Assembly: GCA_937885015.1 (NCBI GenBank)
Contig: CALAAS010000046.1
Coordinates: 1 to 49,166, forward strand
Origin: an uncultured Clostridium sp.
GTDB taxonomy: Bacteria; Bacillota; Clostridia; Lachnospirales; Lachnospiraceae
Length of the DNA: 49,166 nt
Direction: 5' to 3'
Shown: one piece after another, positions 1 through 7,372 of the stretch
Position numbering within the stretch: position 1 is the first letter of the stretch
How the letters are laid out: every line of letters starts with the position of its first letter
Program-made: the position numbers and the translations under genes
Notes under the pieces: generated by a model
The model's database searches: none
The model's input: the letters and a program-made list of their open reading frames with translations, nothing else
What the model was told of the DNA's origin: nothing

Positions 1-53
1 GCACGGTGGTGTGAGAGGTCGGGAAATTTATTTAAATTTCCCTCCTACTCGAT
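1..53 (+). mobile_element. 3' end of a group II intron (domain V tail and domain VI)
   Basis: The first bases (CACGGTGGTGTGAGAGG) match my recollection of the 3' strand of domain V and the V-VI linker in a common class of bacterial group II introns. They are followed by a domain VI-like hairpin: GGGAAATTTA (21-30), a TT loop and TAAATTTCCC (33-42). The run CCTCCTACTCGAT that follows is the usual 3' terminus of such introns, with the branch-point A expected in CTACTC. The intron would read on the + strand and end about 14 bases beyond the stop codon of the convergent flavin reductase gene. The body and reverse transcriptase would lie outside the window. The exact 3' splice point (about 53) is inferred. 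Confidence 0.62.
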
Positions 54-66
54 TATCATGTGGTAA

Positions 67-690
67 TCAGCCAGTTACTTTTTCAAAATCGGAAGCCGGA
101 TGCTTGCAGATGGGGCAGATAAAATCAGCTGGAAGTTCTTCACCCTTATATTCATATCCGCAGATACGGCAGCGCCAGATGGTTTCTCCTTTGGAAACTT
201 CTGGTCTGGCCTGTGGTTTGGGTTTGATATGATTTTGGTAGTAGGTGTAGGTGGTGGATGGAATAGAGCTTAAAACATCCATATCCTTTACTGCCGCAAT
301 GAACAGTGTGTGAGTTCCAAGATCCAGTGTTGTTTCAACCTCTGCAGAGATATAGCCGTTGGTTCCCTCCGTTACGTAGTAAATACCGTTTTCGCTTCGA
401 ATAGCGTGTTCATATCCGTCAAATTTATTAACATCGCGGCCGGACTGAAATCCGAACCGTTTAAAGATGGAAAAATCAGCTGCTTCGCTGAGAATAGAGA
501 TATTAAACTGCCTGGAAGTTATAATCATGTTATGGGTAAAGTTACTTTTGTTTAGGGCAATGCTAATACGGTTAGGAGTAGCGGTTACCTGTCCTGCCGT
601 GTTAATGATACAGCCATTGTCTTTGCCGTTCTGGTTGGCAGTCAGAACAAACAGGCCATAGGTCAGATTAAACATGGTTTTGTCATTCAT
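67..690 (-). CDS. flavin reductase-like protein with C-terminal rubredoxin domain
   Basis: This 207-residue protein has an N-terminal FMN-binding split-barrel domain (about residues 1-150; 'YGLFVLTANQNGKDNGCIINTAGQVT' region) of the flavin reductase family. A rubredoxin domain follows at about 165-207 with the two iron-binding motifs CRICGYEY and CPICKHPASDF. Fusions of this type (high-molecular-weight rubredoxins) pass electrons from NAD(P)H or rubredoxin oxidoreductase to O2- or NO-reducing flavodiiron proteins in anaerobes. The cytosolic oxidative-stress role here is inferred from the family. The start is supported by GAAAGGAG 7 bases upstream. No flavodiiron protein is adjacent. The gene is convergent with the intron end at the window edge. 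Confidence 0.88.
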   Translation of the reverse strand: MNDKTMFNLTYGLFVLTANQNGKDNGCIINTAGQVTATPNRISIALNKSNFTHNMIITSRQFNISILSEAADFSIFKRFGFQSGRDVNKFDGYEHAIRSENGIYYVTEGTNGYISAEVETTLDLGTHTLFIAAVKDMDVLSSIPSTTYTYYQNHIKPKPQARPEVSKGETIWRCRICGYEYKGEELPADFICPICKHPASDFEKVTG

Positions 691-750
691 ACTTTTGCTC
701 CTTTCAAATGTTTTAATTGCGTATTTTCTGAAAAATATAGGTATTTCTTT

Positions 751-778
751 ATTATAGTATGGATATGTTGGAAAGTAA
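751..778 (-). promoter_or_regulatory. putative promoter of the flavin reductase-rubredoxin gene
   Basis: On the minus strand TTACTT (773-778) and TATAAT (751-756) are 16 bases apart, about 60 bases upstream of the start codon. The -10 is consensus and the -35 is weak. Confidence 0.4.
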
Positions 779-852
779 ATGGAAAAGGCGGAATAGAAAA
801 AGAAAAAATTGTATCCAGGAGGAAAAAGAGAAAAGCGGGTACAAATTCGGTC

Positions 853-881
853 TTAAATAGAGCGGGTTCCTATGATATAAT
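853..881 (+). promoter_or_regulatory. putative promoter of the DUF2156-GNAT gene
   Basis: A consensus TATAAT lies at 876-881 with a poor -35 (TTAAAT, 853-858) 17 bases upstream. Transcription would start near 888, just before the stem described at 891-962. Confidence 0.42.
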
Positions 882-890
882 GTCTGTGAA

Positions 891-962
891 ACAGGCATTA
901 TATCATTGCGCATATCGGTTTTCGCGTACACCGCGAAAATCCGTGCGCCTAGTTCTGCCTGT
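891..962 (+). ncRNA. structured 5' leader of the DUF2156-GNAT gene
   Basis: Nested pairing closes the whole leader: ACAGGCA (891-897) with TGCCTGT (956-962), GCGCA (908-912) with TGCGC (944-948), and CGG-TTTTCGCG (916-926) with CGCGAAAA-TCCG (932-943) around a five-base loop. It begins within a few bases of the predicted transcription start and ends about 6 bases before the ribosome binding site. I do not recognise a known riboswitch class. A cis-regulatory role is inference. Confidence 0.4.
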
Positions 963-978
963 GTGATGAGGAGGTTTC

Positions 979-3060
979 ATGAAATTACAGTTTAAAGAGA
1001 TAGATATTGACCATGTCAGTGAAATTTTTCCGTATTATAATATGCGGCGTAATAATACCTGTGACAGTGTATTTCTGGAAAGTTTTATCTGGAAAGAATA
1101 TTATCATGTGCGGTATGCCATCTGGGAAGAGCGAGCTGTTCTGTGGCTGATGGAAAACAACGGAAAATGTTTTTCAGCCATGCCTCTCTGTCGGGAGGAG
1201 GATCTTCTAGAGGCGTTTGCAGCCATTGAAGCTTATTTTAATGAGGAACTTGGATATCCATTGGTAATCAATCTGGCAGACGAGTTTGCAGTGAAAACTT
1301 TGCAGCTGCCGGAGGATCGATATTTGGTGGAGGAGCAGGTAGATTCCAGAGATTATCTGTACAGTGGCGAAGCAATGCGGACGCTGTCAGGGAAAAAGCT
1401 GCATAAGAAGAAAAATCGAGTGAATGCCTTTAAACGGACTTATGAAGGGCGCTATGAATACCGCCGTCTTTGCTGTTCGGACAGCCATGATGTTTGGGTC
1501 TTTCTTGACAAATGGAGAGAGCAGAAAGGGGAAGATGTCGAAGAGCATCTGGATTATGAGGTGCGTGGAATTCATGATATCCTGAAAAACTGCTCAGATC
1601 TTCCTATTCATATGGGCGGTGTGTATGTTGATGGAAAATTAGAGGCTTTTTCCATGGGAAGTTATAATCCCATTGAAAACATGGCGGTGATTCATATTGA
1701 AAAAGCTAATCCGGAGATGAATGGTCTGTATCAGTATATCAATCAGCAATTTCTGCTGGAGGAATTTCCGGAGGCAGAGTGGGTAAATCGTGAGGATGAT
1801 ATGGGCCTGGAAGGCCTTCGGAAAGCGAAAATGAGCTATGTTCCAGCGGATTTTGCCCGAAAATACCTGGTGGAACAGCTGCTGGATGGAAAAAAGGGGT
1901 ATCACTGGGCAGAAAAAATTGAGAATACAGCACCAGGAAGTGAAATGACGTATTTGGCGCAGGGAGATAAATTGGAAACTGCGCAGCTTTGGCACAGCTG
2001 TTTTCCTGAAGATTCGAAACAGTTTATTCAATATTATTACCATGAGAAAATCCTGGATAACCGTGTTTTAATAAAAAAAGAGAATGGTCTGATTCTTTCC
2101 ATGGTACACTATAACCCTTATACAGTTTGTATGAAGGAAAAAAAGCAGGAGCTCTTTTATCTGGTGGGGGTTGCAACGGAGCCGTCCCGCCGCCGTGAGG
2201 GTCATTTTCGCGATATGTTTTTGCGGATGCTGGAGGATATGAGAAATGAAGAGCAGCCGATCACTTATCTGGTTCCGGTTAATCCAGAGGTCTATGCACC
2301 GCTTGGATTTACTTTCATTGGCTGGCTGCCAGTCTGGAAGCTTCGCGAAGAGAAAGAGACCTTGCTGCTGCGGACAGTGTGCCAGGATACTCCCGAGGAC
2401 TGCAGCCGGGCCGCTGCATATATGGAACATTGGCTGTCTGATCGTTATGAAATGTATACCCACCGTGACGCCGCCTATGTAAGCCGAATGGTAAAGGAAC
2501 TGGCTTCGGAAAACGGGACTCTGGAATTTTTGTGGAAGGATGGCATACTGGTGGGACTGCAGGCATTCTGGGGACTGGAGACACGGGAACAGCGCCTTCT
2601 GTATGCGGAGGATGACTATACAGTTCAGACGGGGAAAAAACCCTGGAATATGGCGAGACTGACAAACCCGGAAGCACTGTTTCGTTTCTTTTATCAGAAG
2701 AAACACGGAGCGGTAGAGGAGGACGGAACCGGGACTGCCATAACTTCAGAAGACGGGTTGGAGATTTTGCTCCGCCTTCATGATCCGATTATGAAGGCAA
2801 ACTGCGGTATTTTTCGGTGGAGAGTTGGAACAGATAGATCGGAGGCAGAGCGGTATGCTGGGGACTTGAGTGGGATTTGCCGGGAGAGGGGGAATACCAT
2901 GGAAGAGGAACTGCTTTCAACAGATTCCGAACAGCTGATAAACTGGCTGTTTGGAGTAAAAACGCCAGAGGAGATATGGCCGGATCTTTCTGCAAAGCTT
3001 CTGGAAAAGGTACGTCGGATAGATGTTATAAATGGTGTTTTTCTGGATGAGATAGTATAG
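979..3060 (+). CDS. DUF2156 domain protein fused to an Eis-like GNAT acetyltransferase
   Basis: This 693-residue protein joins two modules. Residues about 1-300 resemble DUF2156, the phosphatidylglycerol lysyltransferase C-terminal fold that transfers aminoacyl groups. It has a very basic stretch near residue 140 (KKLHKKKNR) and the typical 'WVNREDDMGLEGLRKAKMSY' ending. Residues about 315-470 form a GNAT domain whose acetyl-CoA-binding segment is VATEPSRRREGHFRDMF. The rest resembles the C-terminal half of Eis-type acetyltransferases ('DPIMKANCGIFRWRV'). No membrane segments are seen, so it is probably cytosolic. The substrate is unknown. GAGGAGG 6-7 bases upstream fixes the ATG. The sirtuin gene follows in the same direction, so acylation and deacylation enzymes sit side by side; any functional link is inferred. 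Confidence 0.82.
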   Translation: MKLQFKEIDIDHVSEIFPYYNMRRNNTCDSVFLESFIWKEYYHVRYAIWEERAVLWLMENNGKCFSAMPLCREEDLLEAFAAIEAYFNEELGYPLVINLADEFAVKTLQLPEDRYLVEEQVDSRDYLYSGEAMRTLSGKKLHKKKNRVNAFKRTYEGRYEYRRLCCSDSHDVWVFLDKWREQKGEDVEEHLDYEVRGIHDILKNCSDLPIHMGGVYVDGKLEAFSMGSYNPIENMAVIHIEKANPEMNGLYQYINQQFLLEEFPEAEWVNREDDMGLEGLRKAKMSYVPADFARKYLVEQLLDGKKGYHWAEKIENTAPGSEMTYLAQGDKLETAQLWHSCFPEDSKQFIQYYYHEKILDNRVLIKKENGLILSMVHYNPYTVCMKEKKQELFYLVGVATEPSRRREGHFRDMFLRMLEDMRNEEQPITYLVPVNPEVYAPLGFTFIGWLPVWKLREEKETLLLRTVCQDTPEDCSRAAAYMEHWLSDRYEMYTHRDAAYVSRMVKELASENGTLEFLWKDGILVGLQAFWGLETREQRLLYAEDDYTVQTGKKPWNMARLTNPEALFRFFYQKKHGAVEEDGTGTAITSEDGLEILLRLHDPIMKANCGIFRWRVGTDRSEAERYAGDLSGICRERGNTMEEELLSTDSEQLINWLFGVKTPEEIWPDLSAKLLEKVRRIDVINGVFLDEIV

Positions 3061-3129
3061 AAAGTTTCATAAAATGCAGTTGGTAAAAAAGCGGGATTCG
3101 CCCGGTCAGGGAAGAAAGGGGAGGTTGTC

Positions 3130-3852
3130 ATGAAGGAAAAAGAGATATTAAAACAGTGGCTGGAGGAGTCCGCTTATATCGTATTTTTTGGCGGAGCGGG
3201 TGTTTCAACAGAAAGCCATATTCCAGATTTCAGAAGTACGGATGGCCTTTACAATCAGGAATATGCCTATCCGCCGGAGACGATTTTAAGCCACAGCTTT
3301 TATGTGAAAAAACCAGAGGAATTTTACCGCTTTTACCGGAATAAGATGCTGTTTCCTGATGCAGAACCAAACCGGGCGCACAAGGCGCTGGCCAGATTGG
3401 AGGAAGAGGGAAAGCTTCGAGCGGTAATTACGCAGAATATTGACGGACTCCATCAGGCGGCGGGAAGTAAAGAGGTATTGGAATTGCATGGCTCGGTACT
3501 GCGAAATACCTGTACCCGGTGCGGACGGTTTTACGGCGTGGACAAAATCCTGTCCTCTGAGGGCATTCCCCGCTGCAAGTGCGGCGGTATGATAAAGCCA
3601 GATGTGGTTCTGTATGAAGAGGCATTGGATGGTTCCGTTCTGGAGCGGGCGATTTCCCATATCCGGAAGGCAGATATGCTGATTGTAGGAGGCACCTCTC
3701 TGGCAGTCTATCCGGCAGCCGGACTCGTTGATTATTATACAGGTCATAAGCTGGTACTGATCAATAAATCAGCCACTTCTCTGGACAGGCAGGCGGATCT
3801 GGTGATCAGCGACAGCATCGGAGAGGTTCTGGGAGATACAGTGGGAGTTTAA
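3130..3852 (+). CDS. cobB: NAD-dependent protein deacetylase, Sir2 family
   Basis: This 240-residue sirtuin has all the diagnostic motifs in order: the NAD-binding GAGVSTESHIPDFR near residue 20, TQNIDGLH, the catalytic histidine in ELHGS, a four-cysteine zinc site (CTRC and CKC with one further Cys), and GGTSLAVYPAAGL for NAD binding near the C terminus. It would remove acetyl or other acyl groups from lysines in the cytosol, using NAD+. Its length is normal for small bacterial class U/III sirtuins. GGGGAGG precedes the ATG. It follows the GNAT fusion gene by 69 bases, so co-transcription is plausible. Confidence 0.95.
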   Translation: MKEKEILKQWLEESAYIVFFGGAGVSTESHIPDFRSTDGLYNQEYAYPPETILSHSFYVKKPEEFYRFYRNKMLFPDAEPNRAHKALARLEEEGKLRAVITQNIDGLHQAAGSKEVLELHGSVLRNTCTRCGRFYGVDKILSSEGIPRCKCGGMIKPDVVLYEEALDGSVLERAISHIRKADMLIVGGTSLAVYPAAGLVDYYTGHKLVLINKSATSLDRQADLVISDSIGEVLGDTVGV

Positions 3853-3899
3853 CGAGCGGATTCAGATACAGTTAAAATAGAAAAACAGGAGAAAAACAT

Positions 3900-4091
3900 A
3901 TGGTATATGAAGTTGGCGATATTGTAAAGTTAAAGAAGCCGCATCCCTGCGGAAGCCATGAATGGGAAATTCTGCGGGTGGGAGCTGATTTTCGCCTGAA
4001 ATGTACAGGATGCGGGCATCAGGTTATGATGGCCCGCACCCTGGTGGAAAAGAGTACCCGGGGATTGCGGAAAAAAGACGAATCCCTTTGA
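3900..4091 (+). CDS. DUF951 family protein
   Basis: This 63-residue protein is typical of DUF951, a small conserved Firmicutes family of unknown function. It begins VYEVGDIVKLKKPHPCG, has the conserved CGSHEWEI block, a CTGCGH metal-knuckle-like motif and a short basic tail. The two cysteine motifs suggest metal binding, but no experimental role is known to me. It sits 48 bases after the sirtuin gene with ACAGGAG upstream of the ATG, probably in the same operon. It is convergent with the lipoprotein gene, six bases away. Confidence 0.9.
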   Translation: MVYEVGDIVKLKKPHPCGSHEWEILRVGADFRLKCTGCGHQVMMARTLVEKSTRGLRKKDESL

Positions 4092-4096
4092 TGTGT

Positions 4097-5026
4097 TTAG
4101 TTAAAGTATTCTGCCTGCAGCAGACCATTTTCGGCAGAAAAAGGAATCTCTACTGTTATCTGGCCCATGGCGTAGGGGGCGAGGTCGTACTGGTTGAAAA
4201 ATACGACGATTCCGCTTTCTGTCATAAACCAGTTGACAGAAGAAAGAGGTGTATTTTCCGTTTCGGAAGCTTCTGAATCTTCTCCGGCTCCGTAGAACAT
4301 GGTTTTTACTGTGTCTTCGTATCCGTCAAAAAAAGTAAAACCATCTTCATCCGAATAGCGATTCAGGGTATCGGTAACGTATTCATAGACGCCGTCATAG
4401 TCCGCCGTCACATCTTGCAGGGTCAGAGCTTCACCGGTCTGGGAATCAAACTGATATCCTGTGATATAGGTATTGGGATGTGCGCCTCCGAAGAAGGAAT
4501 AATCCGTTCTGGTATAGCTGAAGACAGTATCATCTGCCCGCTTCATCTGGACGCTGTTTTCAATGGAATAGGCCATTTCCGGCATCTCCTCCTGGTGCTG
4601 CTTTGCCATTTCCAGATTTTCCTTAAAACCCTCTTCAGTCAGTTTCTTAGCCTCGGCATTGGCGTCCTCCAGCGCGGCTTTCAGAGCGTCATAACCGCTG
4701 TCCTTCAGTTCGATGGACTGGACGAGCGATGACATGTAGGGATGATCGCCTTCTGGTTCCTGTTTTTTTTCGTCCGCGATGGCTACCTGAAGGGAAACAG
4801 GAAGGGAGTCGCTCAAAAGGTCATGCCCTTCCCCGGCTGTGTCAGCAGGTTTTGACTCTTCTTCAGAGGCTGTATCGGCTTGGGAGCTTTCTATAGCTGA
4901 TTCTGCGACTGTTTCAGCCTGCCCGGAAGAGGATGCTTCCGGTTTTTCAGAGCTCTGGCAGGCAGACAGCGCCATAGCCAGTCCGGCTGCAGTAAGAACG
5001 GCGGTACATAATTTTATTTTTTTCAT
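4097..5026 (-). CDS. secreted lipoprotein with DUF4163/DUF3298-like domain (RsiV-like)
   Basis: This 309-residue protein starts with a lipoprotein signal peptide (basic MKKIK, hydrophobic core, lipobox LSAC with Cys at about 23). A Ser/Glu/Ala-rich linker (about 25-70) follows. The folded part has the 'DYSFFGGAHPNTYITGYQFDSQTGEALTLQDV' block characteristic of DUF3298, including the GGAHPN motif. RsiV anti-sigma factors carry this domain and use it to bind lysozyme, but no anti-sigma segment or transmembrane helix is present here. A role as an extracellular ligand-binding lipoprotein is inference. GGGAGG six bases before the ATG supports the start. Confidence 0.85.
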   Translation of the reverse strand: MKKIKLCTAVLTAAGLAMALSACQSSEKPEASSSGQAETVAESAIESSQADTASEEESKPADTAGEGHDLLSDSLPVSLQVAIADEKKQEPEGDHPYMSSLVQSIELKDSGYDALKAALEDANAEAKKLTEEGFKENLEMAKQHQEEMPEMAYSIENSVQMKRADDTVFSYTRTDYSFFGGAHPNTYITGYQFDSQTGEALTLQDVTADYDGVYEYVTDTLNRYSDEDGFTFFDGYEDTVKTMFYGAGEDSEASETENTPLSSVNWFMTESGIVVFFNQYDLAPYAMGQITVEIPFSAENGLLQAEYFN

Positions 5027-5168
5027 GATAATCCTCCCTGTGATGTTTTATGCCAATTATGTTGGCGTATTATTACCATATAGCGGATAGTTGGAAAATA
5101 ATAGTGCTTTTTTCTGAAGATTTATTACAAATTCCGTGGCGGCCAGATGAGAAGGTTGCGGAGATGAA

Positions 5169-5202
5169 TTTTATAAAAATTTCCGATGAAATTTTTATAA
5201 AA
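5169..5202. repeat. 14-bp perfect AT-rich inverted repeat upstream of rpsF
   Basis: TTTTATAAAAATTT (5169-5182) and its exact complement (5189-5202) flank the loop CCGATG. It ends four bases before the predicted -35 of the rpsF operon, so it could be an operator or a weak terminator. Confidence 0.6.
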
Positions 5203-5206
5203 GGAC

Positions 5207-5235
5207 TTGCCAAGGAAGGGGATTTCTGGTACTAT
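5207..5235 (+). promoter_or_regulatory. putative promoter of the rpsF-ssb-rpsR operon
   Basis: TTGCCA (5207-5212) and TACTAT (5230-5235) are separated by exactly 17 bases. This leaves a leader of about 75 bases before rpsF containing CTCCCTGCTGGAGTCAGGGGG-like self-complementary sequence, in the place where many bacteria have an S6:S18 autoregulatory leader. That regulation is not demonstrated here. Confidence 0.45.
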
Positions 5236-5316
5236 AAATATTCGGTAATATATAACTAAATCCTTACTCCCTGCTGGAGTCAGGGGGTCAGAGACCACAA
5301 GGAGGTAAGAAAGAGC

Positions 5317-5604
5317 ATGAACAAATATGAGTTAGCTGTTGTTCTTAACGCAAAACTCGAGGACGAAGAGAGAGCCGCAGCAATGGAGAAGATCACAGGT
5401 TACATTACCCGTTTTGGCGGTACCGTAACGGACATCGATGAGTGGGGCAAGAAGAGACTGGCTTATGAGATCCAGAAGATGAAAGAAGGATTCTACTACT
5501 TCGTACACTTCGAGTCTGATTCCGTTTGCCCGAATGAGGTGGAGTCCCATATCCGCATCATGGAGCCGGTTATCAGATATTTATGCGTAAGACAGGATGC
5601 ATAA
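5317..5604 (+). CDS. rpsF: 30S ribosomal protein S6
   Basis: This 95-residue protein matches bS6: NKYELAVVLNAKLEDEERAA at the start, then GGTVTDIDEWGKKRLAYEIQKMKEGFYYFVHFE, and ending with ...MEPVIRYLCVR. bS6 pairs with bS18 in the platform of the 30S subunit. AAGGAGG nine bases upstream of the ATG gives strong initiation. It is the first gene of the classic rpsF-ssb-rpsR operon, 19 bases before ssb. Confidence 0.98.
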   Translation: MNKYELAVVLNAKLEDEERAAAMEKITGYITRFGGTVTDIDEWGKKRLAYEIQKMKEGFYYFVHFESDSVCPNEVESHIRIMEPVIRYLCVRQDA

Positions 5605-5623
5605 TTAAAGAAAGAGTGATCGT

Positions 5624-6082
5624 ATGAATAAAGTAATTCTGATGGGCAGATTAACCAGAGATCCGGAAGTGAGATACTCCCAGGGAGAGCGCGCCATGGC
5701 TATTGCCAGATACACGCTGGCAGTTGACCGCAGAGGGCGCAGAGGCGGCGGAGATGATGCCGGACAGACAGCGGATTTTATTCCCTGTGTGGCATTCGAT
5801 CGTGCCGGTGAATTCGCTGAGAAGTATTTTCATCAGGGAACCAAGGTTGTGGTAACCGGAAGGATTCAGACTGGCAGTTATACCAATCGAGACGGTCAGA
5901 AAGTATATACTACAGAAGTAATTGTGGAAGATCAGGAGTTTGCAGAGAGCAAGAATGCATCCGGTGGAAGCAGCAATGGCGGTTACCATCCGGCAGAGCG
6001 TCCGGCTCCATCCAGTGCGATCGGCGATGGATTCATGAATATTCCTGATGGAGTGGAAGACGAGGGTCTCCCGTTTAACTAA
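5624..6082 (+). CDS. ssb: single-stranded DNA-binding protein
   Basis: This 152-residue SSB has the OB-fold start MNKVILMGRLTRDPEVRYS, then the TADFIPCVAFDRAGEFAEKYFHQGTKVVVTGRIQTGSYTNRDG region, a flexible Gly/Ser/Pro linker and an acidic C-terminal tip ending GLPFN, which recruits DNA repair and replication partners. It coats single-stranded DNA during replication and repair. It lies between rpsF and rpsR, as is standard. The ribosome binding site is a modest AAAGAG, consistent with coupling to rpsF. Confidence 0.97.
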   Translation: MNKVILMGRLTRDPEVRYSQGERAMAIARYTLAVDRRGRRGGGDDAGQTADFIPCVAFDRAGEFAEKYFHQGTKVVVTGRIQTGSYTNRDGQKVYTTEVIVEDQEFAESKNASGGSSNGGYHPAERPAPSSAIGDGFMNIPDGVEDEGLPFN

Positions 6083-6159
6083 AGCGCGGGATTCGGTCCC
6101 CCGGGCAGAACGGAGACGGCTTAACAGCGATAAGCTGGTTTGTGAAGGAGGAAAGACCA

Positions 6160-6426
6160 ATGGCATTCAATAAAGGCGATAAGACAGATGCTTCTAAGAT
6201 GAGAAGAGGCGGTATGCGCAGAAGAAAAAAAGTATGTGTATTCTGCGGCGAGAAAAACGGAGAGATTGATTACAAGGACGTAAACAAGTTAAAGAGATAC
6301 GTATCCGAGAGAGGAAAAATCCTTCCGAGAAGAATCACAGGAAACTGTGCAAAACACCAGAGAGCTCTTACGGTAGCAATTAAGAGAGCAAGACATCTGG
6401 CGCTGATGCCCTATACCTGCGAATAA
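6160..6426 (+). CDS. rpsR: 30S ribosomal protein S18
   Basis: This 88-residue bS18 has the conserved KVCVFCGEKNGEIDYKDVNKLKRYVSERGKILPRRITGNCAKHQR core, including the RRITGNCAKHQ motif, and a C-terminal HLALMPYT. I use the ATG at 6160 rather than the in-frame GTG at 6142, because AAGGAGG lies 6-12 bases before the ATG and overlaps the GTG-proximal codons. The cysteines CVFC suggest a zinc-binding-type S18. It is the last gene of the operon and is followed by a good terminator. Confidence 0.97.
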   Translation: MAFNKGDKTDASKMRRGGMRRRKKVCVFCGEKNGEIDYKDVNKLKRYVSERGKILPRRITGNCAKHQRALTVAIKRARHLALMPYTCE

Positions 6427-6440
6427 AGCAAAATAAAATC

Positions 6441-6475
6441 AAGGCCTTGTATCCTGATGGGTACAGGGCCTTTTT
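6441..6475 (+). terminator. intrinsic terminator of the rpsF operon
   Basis: AAGGCCTTGTATCC pairs with GGGTACAGGGCCTT (two G-U pairs) around TGAT and runs into five T residues. Confidence 0.85.
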
Positions 6476-6754
6476 GGCGTATGGGGAAAAGACTAGCATG
6501 GAGAAAATTTGACAAAAATAAATAGAATAATCACAAAATATATTGATAAATAAAAATAGGCAGGTAAAATAAAGGTAGATTAGCTATGTATCGTTATGCA
6601 GAAAGGGGATGGCTTTAAATGGTGATATAAAATGCGGAAAATCAAAGGTACTTTTTGCAAAGAAAAAAGACAAATACAAGTCGATATACATATTTACCCT
6701 GCGAGACATATTATGATTGAACAATAATTTGATCTATATAAGGAGAGATTTCAA
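6476..6754. other. AT-rich intergenic region without a convincing gene
   Basis: About 280 bases between the rpsR terminator and the next gene. A possible promoter for the downstream membrane protein is TTGATA (6551-6556) 16 bases before TAAAAT. Several A/T-rich TTGA and TATA-like words make the assignment weak. A 35-codon ATG frame at 6609-6716 has its purine-rich sequence directly abutting the ATG, and I do not accept it. Confidence 0.4.
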
Positions 6755-7186
6755 ATGGAGTTGACTGGACTTCAAATTGTATTCATCCTCATTGCGCTGG
6801 CTGAACAGATTTTTCTGAAATCGCCGGTGGTTTTTCGCGGTATTCTGCAGGGCAACTGGGAAATGCCGCGGATCCTGGAGTGGGCAGGAGCGTGGGCGGG
6901 AATCTTTTTGCTGGCGGCCTGTTTTTTGGGGAATCGTCTGATTTATCGAAAACCGGATTTATTGAAAAACGGGGAAAGCAAGGATAGGCCTGTCCTGCGA
7001 AGATGGGGAATTTTTTGGACGATTGTCTTTTATGGGCCATATGTGCTATACAGCATAGCCGGGGATATGGTTTTTCTGTTTCTGCAGAATGGACGCGGAG
7101 AGGGGATCGCATTTTTTCTTATAAAGGCGGTGGCGTTTATCTGGCTTGGCGTGTTTCTTTATAAAATGCCTGCAGAAACTCCGTAA
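6755..7186 (+). CDS. small integral membrane protein, unknown function
   Basis: This 143-residue protein has about four hydrophobic segments (roughly residues 5-25, 42-62, 85-108 and 118-138). They are separated by a basic loop with RKPDLLKNGESKDRPVLRRW. I recognise no family. The start is supported by AAGGAGA 8-9 bases upstream of the ATG. It is monocistronic, between a terminator and a bidirectional hairpin. Confidence 0.75.
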   Translation: MELTGLQIVFILIALAEQIFLKSPVVFRGILQGNWEMPRILEWAGAWAGIFLLAACFLGNRLIYRKPDLLKNGESKDRPVLRRWGIFWTIVFYGPYVLYSIAGDMVFLFLQNGRGEGIAFFLIKAVAFIWLGVFLYKMPAETP

Positions 7187-7268
7187 TATCGTGAATCGTA
7201 TAAAGAGTTTGGAGATGTATGATGTATCCGGAGCCAGAGAAAAGGAAGAGAAGAGACGAAAAAACAGA

Positions 7269-7304
7269 GGATGGCAGAACTGTATGGATTTTGTTCTGCC
7301 ATCC
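7269..7304. terminator. bidirectional terminator hairpin
   Basis: GGATGGCAGAAC (7269-7280) and GTTCTGCCATCC (7293-7304) form a perfect 12-bp stem. An A-rich left flank and a T-rich right flank suit termination of both the upstream + strand gene and the convergent minus-strand gene ending at 7373. Confidence 0.75.
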
Positions 7305-7372
7305 GTTTTCTCTTGTTTTCACCTGTATTTTTTACGGTTATCTAATCTCGGCGGCTGCCTGCAGAGTTATTT

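Noticed and set aside
6609..6716. 35-codon lysine-rich ATG frame in the rpsR-downstream gap
   Set aside because: The purine-rich GGGG sits directly against the ATG, there is no promoter just upstream, and the region is generally AT-rich. Chance is more likely.
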